Origin: Virgisporangium aliadipatigenens
Lineage (GTDB): Bacteria > Actinomycetota > Actinomycetes > Mycobacteriales > Micromonosporaceae
Length of the DNA stretch: 64,000 bases
Reading direction: 5' to 3'
NCBI RefSeq assembly: GCF_016863615.1
Contig: NZ_BOPF01000002.1
Location: 372,001-436,000 of the forward strand
Positions 29,666 to 38,154 of this stretch are shown here, piece by piece. Within the stretch, counting starts at the first letter, position 1. Every line of letters begins with the position of its first letter. Below the pieces are notes generated by a model. It was not told the origin of the DNA. It searched no databases and saw nothing but the letters and a program-made list of their open reading frames with translations. Made by a program: the position numbers and the translations under genes.

Positions 29666-29748
29666 GCCGCCGCCTCGCTTCGCTCACCGGCGCCCTGAGA
29701 CGCGAGCGCACCCTGTTTCATGATTCGTTCCCGCAAGCGTCCACTCAT
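29662..29748 (-). CDS. Possible short leader ORF translationally coupled to the nitrilase
   Basis: A 28-codon ORF from ATG 29748 (or 19 codons from ATG 29721, MKQGALASQGAGERSEAAA) ends with TGA overlapping the nitrilase ATG. The exact overlap and short length suggest a leader or uORF that governs nitrilase translation. It could equally be a fortuitous open frame; no protein family is recognised. Confidence 0.35.
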   Translation of the reverse strand: MSGRLRERIMKQGALASQGAGERSEAAA

Positions 29749-29823
29749 GCGGCCAGCATCCCGTGCCCGGGCCGGGCGGGGCCGTGGCCGTTCGGACGTA
29801 CACTCCTCGGTATCGGACATCGG

Positions 29824-30741
29824 GTGGGGATCGTCGCCTACGACGGCATGACGCTGCTGGACATGGCCGGCCCCGTCGAGGTCCTCAGCGAGGCCGGGCA
29901 CTACGACGTCACGCTCTTCTCCCCGTCCGGCGGCCCGGTGCGCACCTCCAGCGGCGTGCGGGTCGCCGTCGACTCGCCCGTGCCGCAGCGCGGCTTCGAC
30001 ACGCTGCTCGTCCCCGGCGGTGACGGCCCGCCGGTGCGGGATCCCGCGCTGGTCCGCGTCGTGCGCGACCTCGCCCCGACCTGCGGCCGGATCGCCTCGA
30101 TCTGCACCGGCAGCTTCCTGCTGGCCGAGGCGGGCCTGCTCGACGGCCGCGCCGCGACGACCCACTGGAAGTACGCGGAGCTGCTGCGCCGCGGCTATCC
30201 GGCCGTCACGGTGGAGCCCGACGCCATCTTCGTCCGCGCGGGAACGGTCTTCACCTCCGCGGGCGTGAGCGCCGGCATCGACCTGGCGCTGGCCCTCGTC
30301 GAGGACGACCACGGCGCGGCGGTGGCGCGGGAGGTGGCCCGGTCGCTGGTGGTGTTCATGCGGCGGCCGGGCGGGCAGTCGCAGTTCTCCGCGCGCCTCG
30401 AACTGCCCACCGTGCCGGCCGGCCCGCTGCGGCTCGTGCTCGACGCCGTCGCCGGCGACCCGGCCGGCCCGCACACCGTCGCGTCGCTGGCCCGGCTGGC
30501 CCGGGTCTCGCCCCGGCACCTGGCGCGGCTGTTCCGCCAGGAGACCGGGCTGACCCCGTCGCAGTTCGTGGAGGTGAGCCGGGTGGAGGCCGCCGCGCGG
30601 CTGCTGCTCGCCGGGGCCTCGGTCACTGGTGCGGCGCGGGGGAGCGGGTTCGGCAGCGACGAGACGCTGCGGCGGGCGTTCGTGCGGCGGGTGGGGCTGA
30701 CGCCCGGGGCGTACCGGGCCCGGTTCGCCACGACCCGATGA
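29824..30741 (+). CDS. GlxA-family AraC-type regulator with DJ-1/PfpI domain
   Basis: 305 residues, GTG start at 29824. Residues ~1-180 form the DJ-1/PfpI domain, with VPGGDGPPVRDPALV, the Cys elbow IASICTGSFLLAEAGLLDGR and SAGVSAGIDLALALVEDD. The C-terminal AraC domain has SLARLARVSPRHLARLFRQE and a second helix pair ending VGLTPGAYR. A paralogue lies at 10621. Here the divergent nitrilase is the probable target. The gene's stop lies 3 bases from the stop of the convergent nucleosidase gene. Confidence 0.9.
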   Translation: MGIVAYDGMTLLDMAGPVEVLSEAGHYDVTLFSPSGGPVRTSSGVRVAVDSPVPQRGFDTLLVPGGDGPPVRDPALVRVVRDLAPTCGRIASICTGSFLLAEAGLLDGRAATTHWKYAELLRRGYPAVTVEPDAIFVRAGTVFTSAGVSAGIDLALALVEDDHGAAVAREVARSLVVFMRRPGGQSQFSARLELPTVPAGPLRLVLDAVAGDPAGPHTVASLARLARVSPRHLARLFRQETGLTPSQFVEVSRVEAAARLLLAGASVTGAARGSGFGSDETLRRAFVRRVGLTPGAYRARFATTR

Positions 30742-30744
30742 GCG

Positions 30745-32541
30745 TTAATCGCGTTGCCTCAAAAGAACTGAGAGGTCTTCGCGGCCGATCTCGTCCAACA
30801 CCGCCGGTAGCTCTCGAAGCCGGTTCCTGACCTCAAGCCACTCCCACAGCTCACGCGCCTCGTCTCCTTGCGGGAATCGGGCTTTGGCGTGCCGCGGTAC
30901 GCCAAGGAAATCGGCCAGCTCATTCCAGCTGTCTCCGAGCCGTTGAGCGAATTCCAGCTTTGCTTTTCCGGAAAGCCTACCGGACGCCGACTTTCGGACG
31001 ATCCTTGTCCCTGCCGCTATCACTGCGAACGCGACTTCCGCCGATGCCCGCGCCGCAAAAGAGCTATAATGGTCGTCCTTGCTGCCATCGGCGTAGTCGA
31101 TCACTCCTTTGACCACCAGCCAGGGCAAATCGTGCTGGAGCGCGACCGCAGCGATTGTTGCCGCGTCTAGGTCAATAGCTGCCGCCCTCAGCGATCCGAC
31201 CCAACGTAGTTGCTCCCACGTCCGCCGATCCGCTCGAACTGCTACGCGGCTGACCATCGGTGCCACTCTGACCGCGAACGGCAGGCGTGTGGGGCCATCG
31301 ATGTCGTCATACCGCGACCGTTCGACGAACTGAGTGCCGGATTGCGTCAACGCCCACCTCCCTCCCCGCCATTCGATCAGGCCATCCTCCTCGATCTGCG
31401 CTAACCGGGGCTGCCAGGTACCGCGCGGGAAATAGCGCTCGCGGGCGGGTAGATCACGTGGTTCCTGGCCCGCGAGCAGCCGTTCGAGGAACCAGATGGT
31501 CGCCTCACGTTCGGTTGCCGCGCCATAGCTGGCTAGGTGAGCCGTGTTCAAGTCTAGTGCTGCTGTCGCCAATACAGGGTCCAGCCCATAGACTATGGAG
31601 TCGCCCTCGAAGCCTGAGCGGGAGTTCATTCCTTCGTCGTATTCCTGCACCATGTCGGCCACGACAACGTCGCCGAGCGCCACCTGCGACGGGTTTCCCG
31701 AACAGACTCCGCATCTTACGAGATGGCCTGGTCGCAATCGTCGGGCAAGTCTGGCGGCGAGAGAGCCGACGCTGATGACGCCCGCGCGTACAGGTCTGGC
31801 GAGCGCTATCGACAGGATGCGGCCGATGGGAGTCGAATACTGCCCGTACAGATATGGCTGCGATTCGTGGCGGTCGTATTCCTGCCAGTCGATTTCGGGG
31901 GCGGCTCGCCGTACCGCGTCGAATTCTTCTTTCAACGCGGTGATGATCAGTACGTCGACGGCTGGCGTTTCGGGAGGGTCGACGGCTGTGGCTGCGGCGG
32001 CGATCTCGGCTTCCGCGTCCGCGACTGCGGTGGTTCGGGCTTCGAGGTCGTGGCGCATGGCGATGCTCCAGCGCTGATCGGCCTGTTCGCTGCTCCCCGC
32101 ACCCGCTTCGGCCCGATCGAGCCACTCCCACGCCTGGGCCGGGTCGATGAAGCTCAACGCCGTCAAACGCTGTGCCTCGACCAGGCCGGGCCGGTCCGGC
32201 CACGGAATCCCACGTTTGCCGAATTCCCACAGCAGCTGCGCCAGATCGCGAATCCGCTCCGACCCGTTCGTGTGCAACAGGCGGACGAGCAGCACGTCCC
32301 GTACCTCGGGATCGATGACGTACAGCCCCTGATCAACCTCCCCGCACAGCGGCGACAGCAGGAGCCGCGCCTCATCGGCATACGACAGGGTGTCCGGCGG
32401 GTCGAGGAAGTAGTTGACGCGCAACACATGCAGGAGGTCCGGGCTCAGGACGACCGGCAGTGCGGCGTGACATGCCAGGGCCAACAGGGTGCTGCCGTAT
32501 TGGCGTTCGAATGCGTCGACGCGGCGCTGTGCGTCGGTCAT
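30745..32541 (-). CDS. Conflict-system effector: nucleoside-phosphorylase/MTAN-like domain with N-terminal ternary-system domain and C-terminal EAD-like domain
   Basis: 598 residues from ATG at 32541, overlapping the vWA gene stop (ATGA). Residues ~1-165 match a domain common in bacterial NTP-dependent conflict proteins (LLHVLRVNYFLDPPDTL, ARLLLSPLCGEVDQGLYVID). Residues ~195-530 form a PNP/UDP-phosphorylase (MTA/SAH nucleosidase-like) domain: VDVLIITALKEEFDAV, CGVCSGNPSQVALGDVVVAD and the closing VVKGVIDYADGSKDDHY. Residues ~540-598 look like a helical effector-associated/death-like domain (LGDSWNELADFLGVP, ELWEWLEVRNRL, IGREDLSVLL). PNP-fold effectors are reported in such systems and would attack nucleosides or nucleotides. 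Insertions inside the PNP fold, including a winged-helix-like ARLAQIEEDGLIEWRGGRWA, are unusual. Confidence 0.8.
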   Translation of the reverse strand: MTDAQRRVDAFERQYGSTLLALACHAALPVVLSPDLLHVLRVNYFLDPPDTLSYADEARLLLSPLCGEVDQGLYVIDPEVRDVLLVRLLHTNGSERIRDLAQLLWEFGKRGIPWPDRPGLVEAQRLTALSFIDPAQAWEWLDRAEAGAGSSEQADQRWSIAMRHDLEARTTAVADAEAEIAAAATAVDPPETPAVDVLIITALKEEFDAVRRAAPEIDWQEYDRHESQPYLYGQYSTPIGRILSIALARPVRAGVISVGSLAARLARRLRPGHLVRCGVCSGNPSQVALGDVVVADMVQEYDEGMNSRSGFEGDSIVYGLDPVLATAALDLNTAHLASYGAATEREATIWFLERLLAGQEPRDLPARERYFPRGTWQPRLAQIEEDGLIEWRGGRWALTQSGTQFVERSRYDDIDGPTRLPFAVRVAPMVSRVAVRADRRTWEQLRWVGSLRAAAIDLDAATIAAVALQHDLPWLVVKGVIDYADGSKDDHYSSFAARASAEVAFAVIAAGTRIVRKSASGRLSGKAKLEFAQRLGDSWNELADFLGVPRHAKARFPQGDEARELWEWLEVRNRLRELPAVLDEIGREDLSVLLRQRD

Positions 32542-33746
32542 GGCAGAAGTCCGGTCAACGGACGTTCGATTGTCGCGGGTTGACCGCGAAGCACGTCGAC
32601 GGCTCGGTACATTCCGGTCCGATCCATGGGGAACATCGGTACGTGGCGCGCTGTCTCGGCGGCGGTGCTGCCGGTCCAGGCATCGGGAGAAAGGGGGTTC
32701 AGCCACACCGTGCGGTTGGTCCAGCGCCGGGTTCCCTTGAGGAAGGCGACCGTGTCGAGGAGTCGCAGCGGGTCGTATCCGCCGCGGGCGGCGCCGCCAT
32801 CGCTCAGTACGACCAGCGCGCCGCGTTCCTCGTAGTCGGCGAACACCTCGGCGGCGTCGATCGGGACAGACAGGTCTTCGTCCTGCATGAGGATCCCGTC
32901 GACCAGGGGCGGGACATCCGGCAGAACCGCATCGAGGCGCGGAAAGAGTTCACCGGACAGCGGGCTCAGAAGCGACGGGTCCGTGCCTTCCAACGGCGTG
33001 TCGTGAAAATAGAACACGCCGACCTTGTGGAGCCGACCGACCTGCCGGATGGCGCCGCACACGTGTCGGACGTACGAATGGAAAGGAGTCATGGAGCCGT
33101 GGCGGTCGACCAGGAGTAGAACATTGGCCCGGTTGCGTTGGCGGGGCCGCAGGACCGGTGGTGAGACGACGCCGTCGGTACATCGGCGGCGGACCGTCGC
33201 GTCGATGTCGAGTTCGGTCGCCGGCCCGTACCGGATCGGCCATCGAAGCCGCCGCCAGGCCTGTGCGACGCTCCGGAAGTCGACCGGATACTGCGGCAGG
33301 AACACATGCTCATAGGGCAGCGGCGGAACCTCGACGTTGTCGAATGTGGGCAACGTACCGACAGGGGTCGTGGAGAGCGATTCGTCGACATCATTTCCGG
33401 TCGTTATCTCGGACACCAGGTCTTCGTCAGAATGAGACGGATCGAGATCGGCCGACTCGTGATCCTCCGGTCCCGTCGAGGCGGTCACCGTGGGGTCGCC
33501 GGCCTCCCAGTCCCACGAGACGTGCTGGTCGAACAGGGCAGCCACCACGGCTGCCTCCTCACGCGAGGACGCCCACAGTGCGATGACGACCGCGCGCAGA
33601 TCGTCGCGCGACGCGAGACCGAAGCCGACCCGGAGGGCCGTGCGCACGGTCTCGTAGTCGTTCGGGCCGAGCGGGAATCCCCGACGACGCAACTGTTGGA
33701 ACAGCGTCCACAGGAAGAACGGTTGATCAGCCGCGGCGGGTGTCAT
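32538..33746 (-). CDS. vWA-domain protein of the SAV_2336/MoxR-associated type
   Basis: 402 residues from ATG at 33746, overlapping the MoxR stop (ATGA). The N-terminal ~75 residues (FFLWTLFQQLRRRGFPLGPNDYE) match the N-terminus of MoxR-associated vWA proteins. An acidic linker is followed by a vWA domain with a degenerate MIDAS: LLLVDRHGSMTPF supplies D-x-x-G-S, and VVLSDGGAARGG a second metal-site loop. MoxR-vWA pairs remodel or activate protein complexes. Here the overlapping start/stop codons on both sides fix it as a core part of the conflict operon. Confidence 0.87.
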   Translation of the reverse strand: MTPAAADQPFFLWTLFQQLRRRGFPLGPNDYETVRTALRVGFGLASRDDLRAVVIALWASSREEAAVVAALFDQHVSWDWEAGDPTVTASTGPEDHESADLDPSHSDEDLVSEITTGNDVDESLSTTPVGTLPTFDNVEVPPLPYEHVFLPQYPVDFRSVAQAWRRLRWPIRYGPATELDIDATVRRRCTDGVVSPPVLRPRQRNRANVLLLVDRHGSMTPFHSYVRHVCGAIRQVGRLHKVGVFYFHDTPLEGTDPSLLSPLSGELFPRLDAVLPDVPPLVDGILMQDEDLSVPIDAAEVFADYEERGALVVLSDGGAARGGYDPLRLLDTVAFLKGTRRWTNRTVWLNPLSPDAWTGSTAAETARHVPMFPMDRTGMYRAVDVLRGQPATIERPLTGLLP

Positions 33747-34699
33747 GTCGCGGCGAGGTCGCGTTCGACTCTGTCCAGGTCCGCCCGGTCCTTGAGGAAC
33801 GCTTCCCGGTCCGGCAGGGCATCGAGATCGTCCGGCGACGTTCCCTTGGCGTCCTGGTAGAGCAGCCAGTCGATGAGTTCGGCCAGTCCCGGTTTCTTGT
33901 TGAGGTCCTTCTTGCGGATCTCGGATATCAGGGACGCGGCTTTCGACGAGAGGTCGGCGCGGATGCCGTGCGCGGCGAGGATGCGTTCGACCTCCCGCTG
34001 GCTGTCGGGGAACTTCAGGTAGTAGAAGACGCACCGTCGCAGGAACGCCGGTGGTAAGGGCTTCTCCTCGTTGTGCGTGATGATCACGAACGGCCGTACC
34101 TGGGCGGCCTTGTGCCCCATGCCGGGTGCCTCGGGCACGTCGAACTCCATGCGGTCCAACTCCCACAGGAGATCATTCGGAAAGTCGAGGTCCGCCTTGT
34201 CGATCTCATCGATGAGTACGACCGATCGTCGGCCGGATTCGGCACGTGCTATCGCGCGTCCGAGAGGACCGAGGCTGACGTAGTGCCGCGCGTGGCGGGC
34301 CAGCGGCTTGCCGGCATCATCTTTCGGCCCTTCGGCGCCCAGTTGTGAGTCGAAGAGCCGGCGCACCGCGTCGTAGGTGTACAGGAGATCCTGTGCTCTG
34401 CTTGTCGATTTGACGTACGCGATCTCGAGAGGCATCGCCAAGGCATGCGAGACCGAATGTGCCAGGCGGGTCTTGCCGCATCCCGGCTCACCCTGCAGGA
34501 GCAGCGGCCGTCCCAGGGCCAGTGCGAGGTCGGTCACCCGGGCGAGGTCGTCGCTCGGGAGGTAGACCTCGGGTGGCACCCCGGTCTTGTCCGGGTCGTC
34601 TTTCGGCGCCTCCGCTGCGCTGACGCCCGCCGTCGGTTGGCCCGACAGCGTGTTCTTGATCGCTACTGCGTAGCTTTGCGACAGGTCGGTGTCAGGCAT
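33743..34699 (-). CDS. MoxR-family AAA+ ATPase
   Basis: 318 residues from ATG at 34699, two bases after the upstream gene's stop. Walker A GEPGCGKT at residues 70-77, Walker B VVLIDEIDKAD at about 160, sensor 1 in FVIITHNEEKPLPPAFLRRC, and the arginine-finger region RRC are intact. It matches MoxR ATPases that partner with vWA proteins to power chaperone-like remodelling. In NTP-dependent conflict systems it is thought to couple threat sensing to effector activation. Part of a four-gene minus-strand operon. Confidence 0.93.
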   Translation of the reverse strand: MPDTDLSQSYAVAIKNTLSGQPTAGVSAAEAPKDDPDKTGVPPEVYLPSDDLARVTDLALALGRPLLLQGEPGCGKTRLAHSVSHALAMPLEIAYVKSTSRAQDLLYTYDAVRRLFDSQLGAEGPKDDAGKPLARHARHYVSLGPLGRAIARAESGRRSVVLIDEIDKADLDFPNDLLWELDRMEFDVPEAPGMGHKAAQVRPFVIITHNEEKPLPPAFLRRCVFYYLKFPDSQREVERILAAHGIRADLSSKAASLISEIRKKDLNKKPGLAELIDWLLYQDAKGTSPDDLDALPDREAFLKDRADLDRVERDLAAT

Positions 34700-34701
34700 G
34701 C

Positions 34702-35703
34702 CTATCCCTCGTAGAGGTCGAAGTCGTCCAAGATGTGCGACAGCGCTTCCGGCGTGCGATGGATGCGAATGACGTCGCTGTGATGCGCAAGGTGTTCGTA
34801 GACGGCGTGGATGGGAAGAGCGTCCGTGCCGCCTCCGATGCTGAGCAGTACCCTTCGGGCCCAGCGGTCGATGAGGTCCGCCGGAAATGTGAGGGCCGTT
34901 CCGATCGCTTCGAGCCAGTCGCGGACGTCTTGGACGGTGAAGGTCGGCGCCGGTAATTGCACCATGCCGTCCGGTGTGCGAACTTCGGGAGGTATTCCGA
35001 ACGCGACAATGAGGTGATGCGCGAGCGGTTGCGCGAAGTTCTTCTGGATGCCTCGCCACAGGTGTGCCGCGTCAGAAGCGTCGTCGACGAACATGGACCA
35101 GATGACGTGCTTCTTGGTAAGAAGCTTCTCGATGTTCCTCATCCGGCTCAGTGCAAGCGTGACCGGAGTATGTATCGGATTGATCACCAGGGGAATGCCT
35201 TCCGCGGAGATCTCGTCCCGGCGCCACATCCGGCTGTCGGCGCCGCGATGCTTGACGCTCGCGCAGAAGTGCTTCAGGAGGCGAGGCGTGGGGGTCGGTA
35301 CGGTGAAGCCCGACATCGCCGCCGTTCCGGGCAGCGTCCCGATGCACATGTGAACCGGTTGTCTCAGATCGAAGTGGTCCAACTGCGCGAGTTCGGCCGG
35401 ACCCGGCTGTTGCCCTTGCAGCCGTTGGCGAATCCACTTCAGTTCGGTACCGGGCTCCGTCCCGTCCGCGTCCAGCATCGCGTTGTCGATCAGCCGGACG
35501 ACGTGGGGCTTCCCGTATTTGTCGTAGCTGCCCGCAAGATTCATCACGATCTGACGGATCGCGACGTTGATCGACGCGTTCTGGCTGAGCGCAATGTTGA
35601 CTGGAATCCCGTGAAGGAGAGTCATTCGACCCTCGTGGGACGAGGCGCTCGGGATACGGATCAGCGCGCGAACGAGGGCATCTACGAGGTCGGGCGGTAT
35701 CAC
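34702..35703 (-). CDS. EAD-like domain protein, core component of the MoxR-vWA conflict system
   Basis: 333 residues from the GTG at 35703, chosen because homology to the EAD-like domain starts at once. Residues ~1-75 (LVDALVRALIRIPSASS, GRMTLLHGIPVNIALSQNAS) align by eye with the N-terminus of the trypsin-like protein at 36996 (LRNRLLDALIDVPG, GRDALLSGIPANVRAS), so both carry the same adaptor domain, probably effector-associated domain 1. The C-terminal ~240 residues have HVIWSMFVDD, a Trp-rich DLIDRWARRVLLSIGGGT and no catalytic motif. They may be an iSTAND or VMAP-C-type domain. Its likely job is to recruit EAD-bearing effectors to the ATPase/vWA core. Confidence 0.75.
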   Translation of the reverse strand: MIPPDLVDALVRALIRIPSASSHEGRMTLLHGIPVNIALSQNASINVAIRQIVMNLAGSYDKYGKPHVVRLIDNAMLDADGTEPGTELKWIRQRLQGQQPGPAELAQLDHFDLRQPVHMCIGTLPGTAAMSGFTVPTPTPRLLKHFCASVKHRGADSRMWRRDEISAEGIPLVINPIHTPVTLALSRMRNIEKLLTKKHVIWSMFVDDASDAAHLWRGIQKNFAQPLAHHLIVAFGIPPEVRTPDGMVQLPAPTFTVQDVRDWLEAIGTALTFPADLIDRWARRVLLSIGGGTDALPIHAVYEHLAHHSDVIRIHRTPEALSHILDDFDLYEG

Positions 35704-35892
35704 TCGGTCACATCCGGACGAGGGACGGGGGAGTACGACATGCCGAACGGGTGACCAGGATACGTCGATGGGGCAATGATTCCGCACGCCCGCGTGAGAC
35801 GCGGCGCAAAGCGAGCGGCAGCCGGTAGCGTATCGGAGCGCGCCCCCACGGTTGCGTGCGGAGCGGCGCGGTCGCCTATCCGAAGGACTGAC
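35704..35892. promoter_or_regulatory. Divergent promoter region of the conflict island
   Basis: 189 bases separate the GTG starts of the head-to-head arms (35703 on minus, 35893 on plus). No gene is recognised in it. It must contain the promoters of both operons and any shared operator. No clear inverted repeat was spotted. Confidence 0.5.
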
Positions 35893-36999
35893 GTGTCTGA
35901 GCCCTCCTTCCAAGACCTGCGAGCTGATGACTTCGTGCTCGAGTCGCTGCCGGACGAGGTCCTCGCCTCGATGGAGCGCAGGGATCGCGAGTTGGTCGAC
36001 CTGCCGTTCATCGACGTGGGACTCGAATCGCTGGTCGCCGATGTGCAGGCATGGCGCCCCGGCCAGCGAATTCGTGTCGCGTTTCTCGGCGGCAATACGG
36101 AACTGCATGAATCGATCGAGAGCGCCACGCGGGAGATCACCGAGATCGCGAACATCATTCTCGACTTTCGGGACGACGACGGGTCTTTCCGTACCTGGTC
36201 GATCACGGACACCGGGTACGGGGCCGAGATCCGGATTTCCTTCGACCAGGGCGGGTATTTCTCGCTGGTCGGAACCGACAGCATCGATCCCCGCATCGGC
36301 CTCCCGCACCATCCGGTAGGCGGAGCGCCCCATCAGCGGACGCTCAACCTCGGCGGATTTCACCTCGCCCGCCCGAACGGGTGGGAAGGAACCGTCCGTC
36401 ACGAGTTCCTGCACGCATTGTCGTTCCACCACGAACATCAGAACATGCGCGGGCCGTGTGAGGCCGCCTTCCGTTGGGACGACGATCCCGACTATCGGCC
36501 GACCCGCGATGCCAGAGGTGCGTACGTCGTCGATCCGGAAGGGCGGCGCCCGGGCATCTACACGTATCTCTCGGGCTACCCGAACGGATGGCCGCGTTCG
36601 AAGGTGGACCACAACCTGCGAACCGCTACGGACGGCCGTTCCTTGATGGCCGGACCTTTCGACCCGGCGTCGGTGATGCTCTACCGCTTTCCGGCCCTGT
36701 TCTACCGCAGCAACCCCAGCCCGTGTGCGCCCGCCGGCGACGGTCAACATCTGTCCGACGGCGACAAACGCGCGCTCCGCCTGCTCTATCCGGCCGCGCA
36801 GCCCCATGTCGAAGCGATCGAACTCCGTCGTGAACGACTCGCCGATCTGCTCGACCCGGTCGAGAGTGACGCCGACGAGGGCCTCGAGTCGGGACTGCAG
36901 CGTGGCTCGACATTCGCGCGCGAGCTGGCCTCGCGCCTGCGGCAGGAGCGCGATGCGATCAGCCATCCCGACGCCCGGCCCGGGAACCGAGCGACATGA
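35893..36999 (+). CDS. Astacin-like metzincin zinc metalloprotease
   Basis: 368 residues from GTG at 35893, supported by GAAGGA at 35882-35887; the ATG at 35776 lacks such a site. The zinc motif HEFLHALSFHHEHQ starts at about residue 170 and follows astacin HExxHxxxFxHEH, with Ser replacing the usual Gly. The Met-turn SVMLYRFPALFY is near residue 260, completing a metzincin catalytic domain. There is no signal peptide, so it appears cytoplasmic, unlike secreted astacins. Its stop overlaps the EAD-trypsin start (ATGA). A protease-based effector or activator in the conflict system is inferred. Confidence 0.82.
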   Translation: MSEPSFQDLRADDFVLESLPDEVLASMERRDRELVDLPFIDVGLESLVADVQAWRPGQRIRVAFLGGNTELHESIESATREITEIANIILDFRDDDGSFRTWSITDTGYGAEIRISFDQGGYFSLVGTDSIDPRIGLPHHPVGGAPHQRTLNLGGFHLARPNGWEGTVRHEFLHALSFHHEHQNMRGPCEAAFRWDDDPDYRPTRDARGAYVVDPEGRRPGIYTYLSGYPNGWPRSKVDHNLRTATDGRSLMAGPFDPASVMLYRFPALFYRSNPSPCAPAGDGQHLSDGDKRALRLLYPAAQPHVEAIELRRERLADLLDPVESDADEGLESGLQRGSTFARELASRLRQERDAISHPDARPGNRAT

Positions 37000-38123
37000 G
37001 CGACACGGTCCTTGCGACGGAGTTGCGGAATCGCCTCCTCGACGCGCTCATCGATGTGCCAGGCACCGGCGACCGGGCAGGCCGTGACGCCTTGCTGAGC
37101 GGCATCCCGGCCAACGTTCGCGCCTCCCTGATCCGTGCGGACAGCCAGTTCGTCGACCTGGCGAATCTGATCGAGCAGTTGGAGCGATTGGGCCGGCTGG
37201 ACAACGGTGAGCGGCCGGTCGTCATCGTGGCCCACAACGCATGGCGCAGCAGTCGAGGCACCGATCTCGGCAGGCGTCTGATGGAGATGAAGCAGGAGGT
37301 CGAGGAGGCGTACGGCCGGGAAGAGCCGTTGGCCGAGCTCACCGATCATCCCGAGGTCCTGATCTTCGGTGGCGACGGGGAATGGGTGACCGACGCCTTC
37401 CTCCGGCAGGCGGCATTCGCGGGCCGCCACGTCGCGCGCCTGCTCGTGCCGCGCTATTCCGGTCACGGGCGCCTGCATCCTCCCGGGCTCGGTACCGGAT
37501 GGCTCGTCGCGCCTCAACTGTTGATCACCTCCCGTCACGTCATCGTCGCACGCAAGAAAGAGGAGCCGGTCGCGTCCGACGCCGATGTACAGCGGCAGGC
37601 CATCGCGACAGAGGCATGGTTCGACTATCACGTCGAGGGCGACAGTTCCGCTTCTGTCGGCGTCAAGGAGGTCGTATCCGGTGACAGTACGCTGGACTAC
37701 GCGCTTCTCCGCCTTGACGACAGTCCTGTTCTCGCCGACCGGAGCCAGTTGGCGCTGGCGCGCGATGCTTCCCTGCTGGCCCGGGGAAGCAGGCTCAACA
37801 TCGTGCAGTGTCCGGACGGCAGCCCGCTGAAGTTCGCCATCCGGAACAACTTCTGTGTCGGGAAGGGCAATAAGCCACATCTCTTGCGCTACCTGACGGA
37901 CACCAAGGGCGGGTCGTCGGGGGCCCCGGTGCTCGACGACAACTGGCAGGCTGTCGCCGTGCACCGCGGATTCAAAGCGGTCGACCCGAAGTACTACGCC
38001 GGCGAAGCGGATCGTCGTGACGTGGCCAAGTACCACAACGAGGGCGTCCTCCTCGCCGACATCCTGGATGACCTCCCGCCCGCGGTGTTTCAGGAGATCG
38101 CCGCTGCGCAGGGATGGGACTGA
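36996..38123 (+). CDS. Trypsin-like serine protease with N-terminal EAD-like domain
   Basis: 375 residues. Residues ~1-75 form an EAD-like helical domain homologous to that of the 34702-35703 protein. Residues ~150-360 are a trypsin-like fold with a full triad: His in LLITSRHVIVA (~180), Asp in STLDYALLRLD (~234), Ser in TKGGSSGAPVL (~308). No signal peptide. EAD-fused trypsin-like proteases are known effectors in actinobacterial conflict systems, where the EAD tethers them to the ATPase core. It follows the metzincin by an ATGA overlap, so both proteases are made together. Confidence 0.88.
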   Translation: MSDTVLATELRNRLLDALIDVPGTGDRAGRDALLSGIPANVRASLIRADSQFVDLANLIEQLERLGRLDNGERPVVIVAHNAWRSSRGTDLGRRLMEMKQEVEEAYGREEPLAELTDHPEVLIFGGDGEWVTDAFLRQAAFAGRHVARLLVPRYSGHGRLHPPGLGTGWLVAPQLLITSRHVIVARKKEEPVASDADVQRQAIATEAWFDYHVEGDSSASVGVKEVVSGDSTLDYALLRLDDSPVLADRSQLALARDASLLARGSRLNIVQCPDGSPLKFAIRNNFCVGKGNKPHLLRYLTDTKGGSSGAPVLDDNWQAVAVHRGFKAVDPKYYAGEADRRDVAKYHNEGVLLADILDDLPPAVFQEIAAAQGWD

Positions 38124-38154
38124 CGCCGATCCGCGAGCCGAGCGACGAGGTGAT

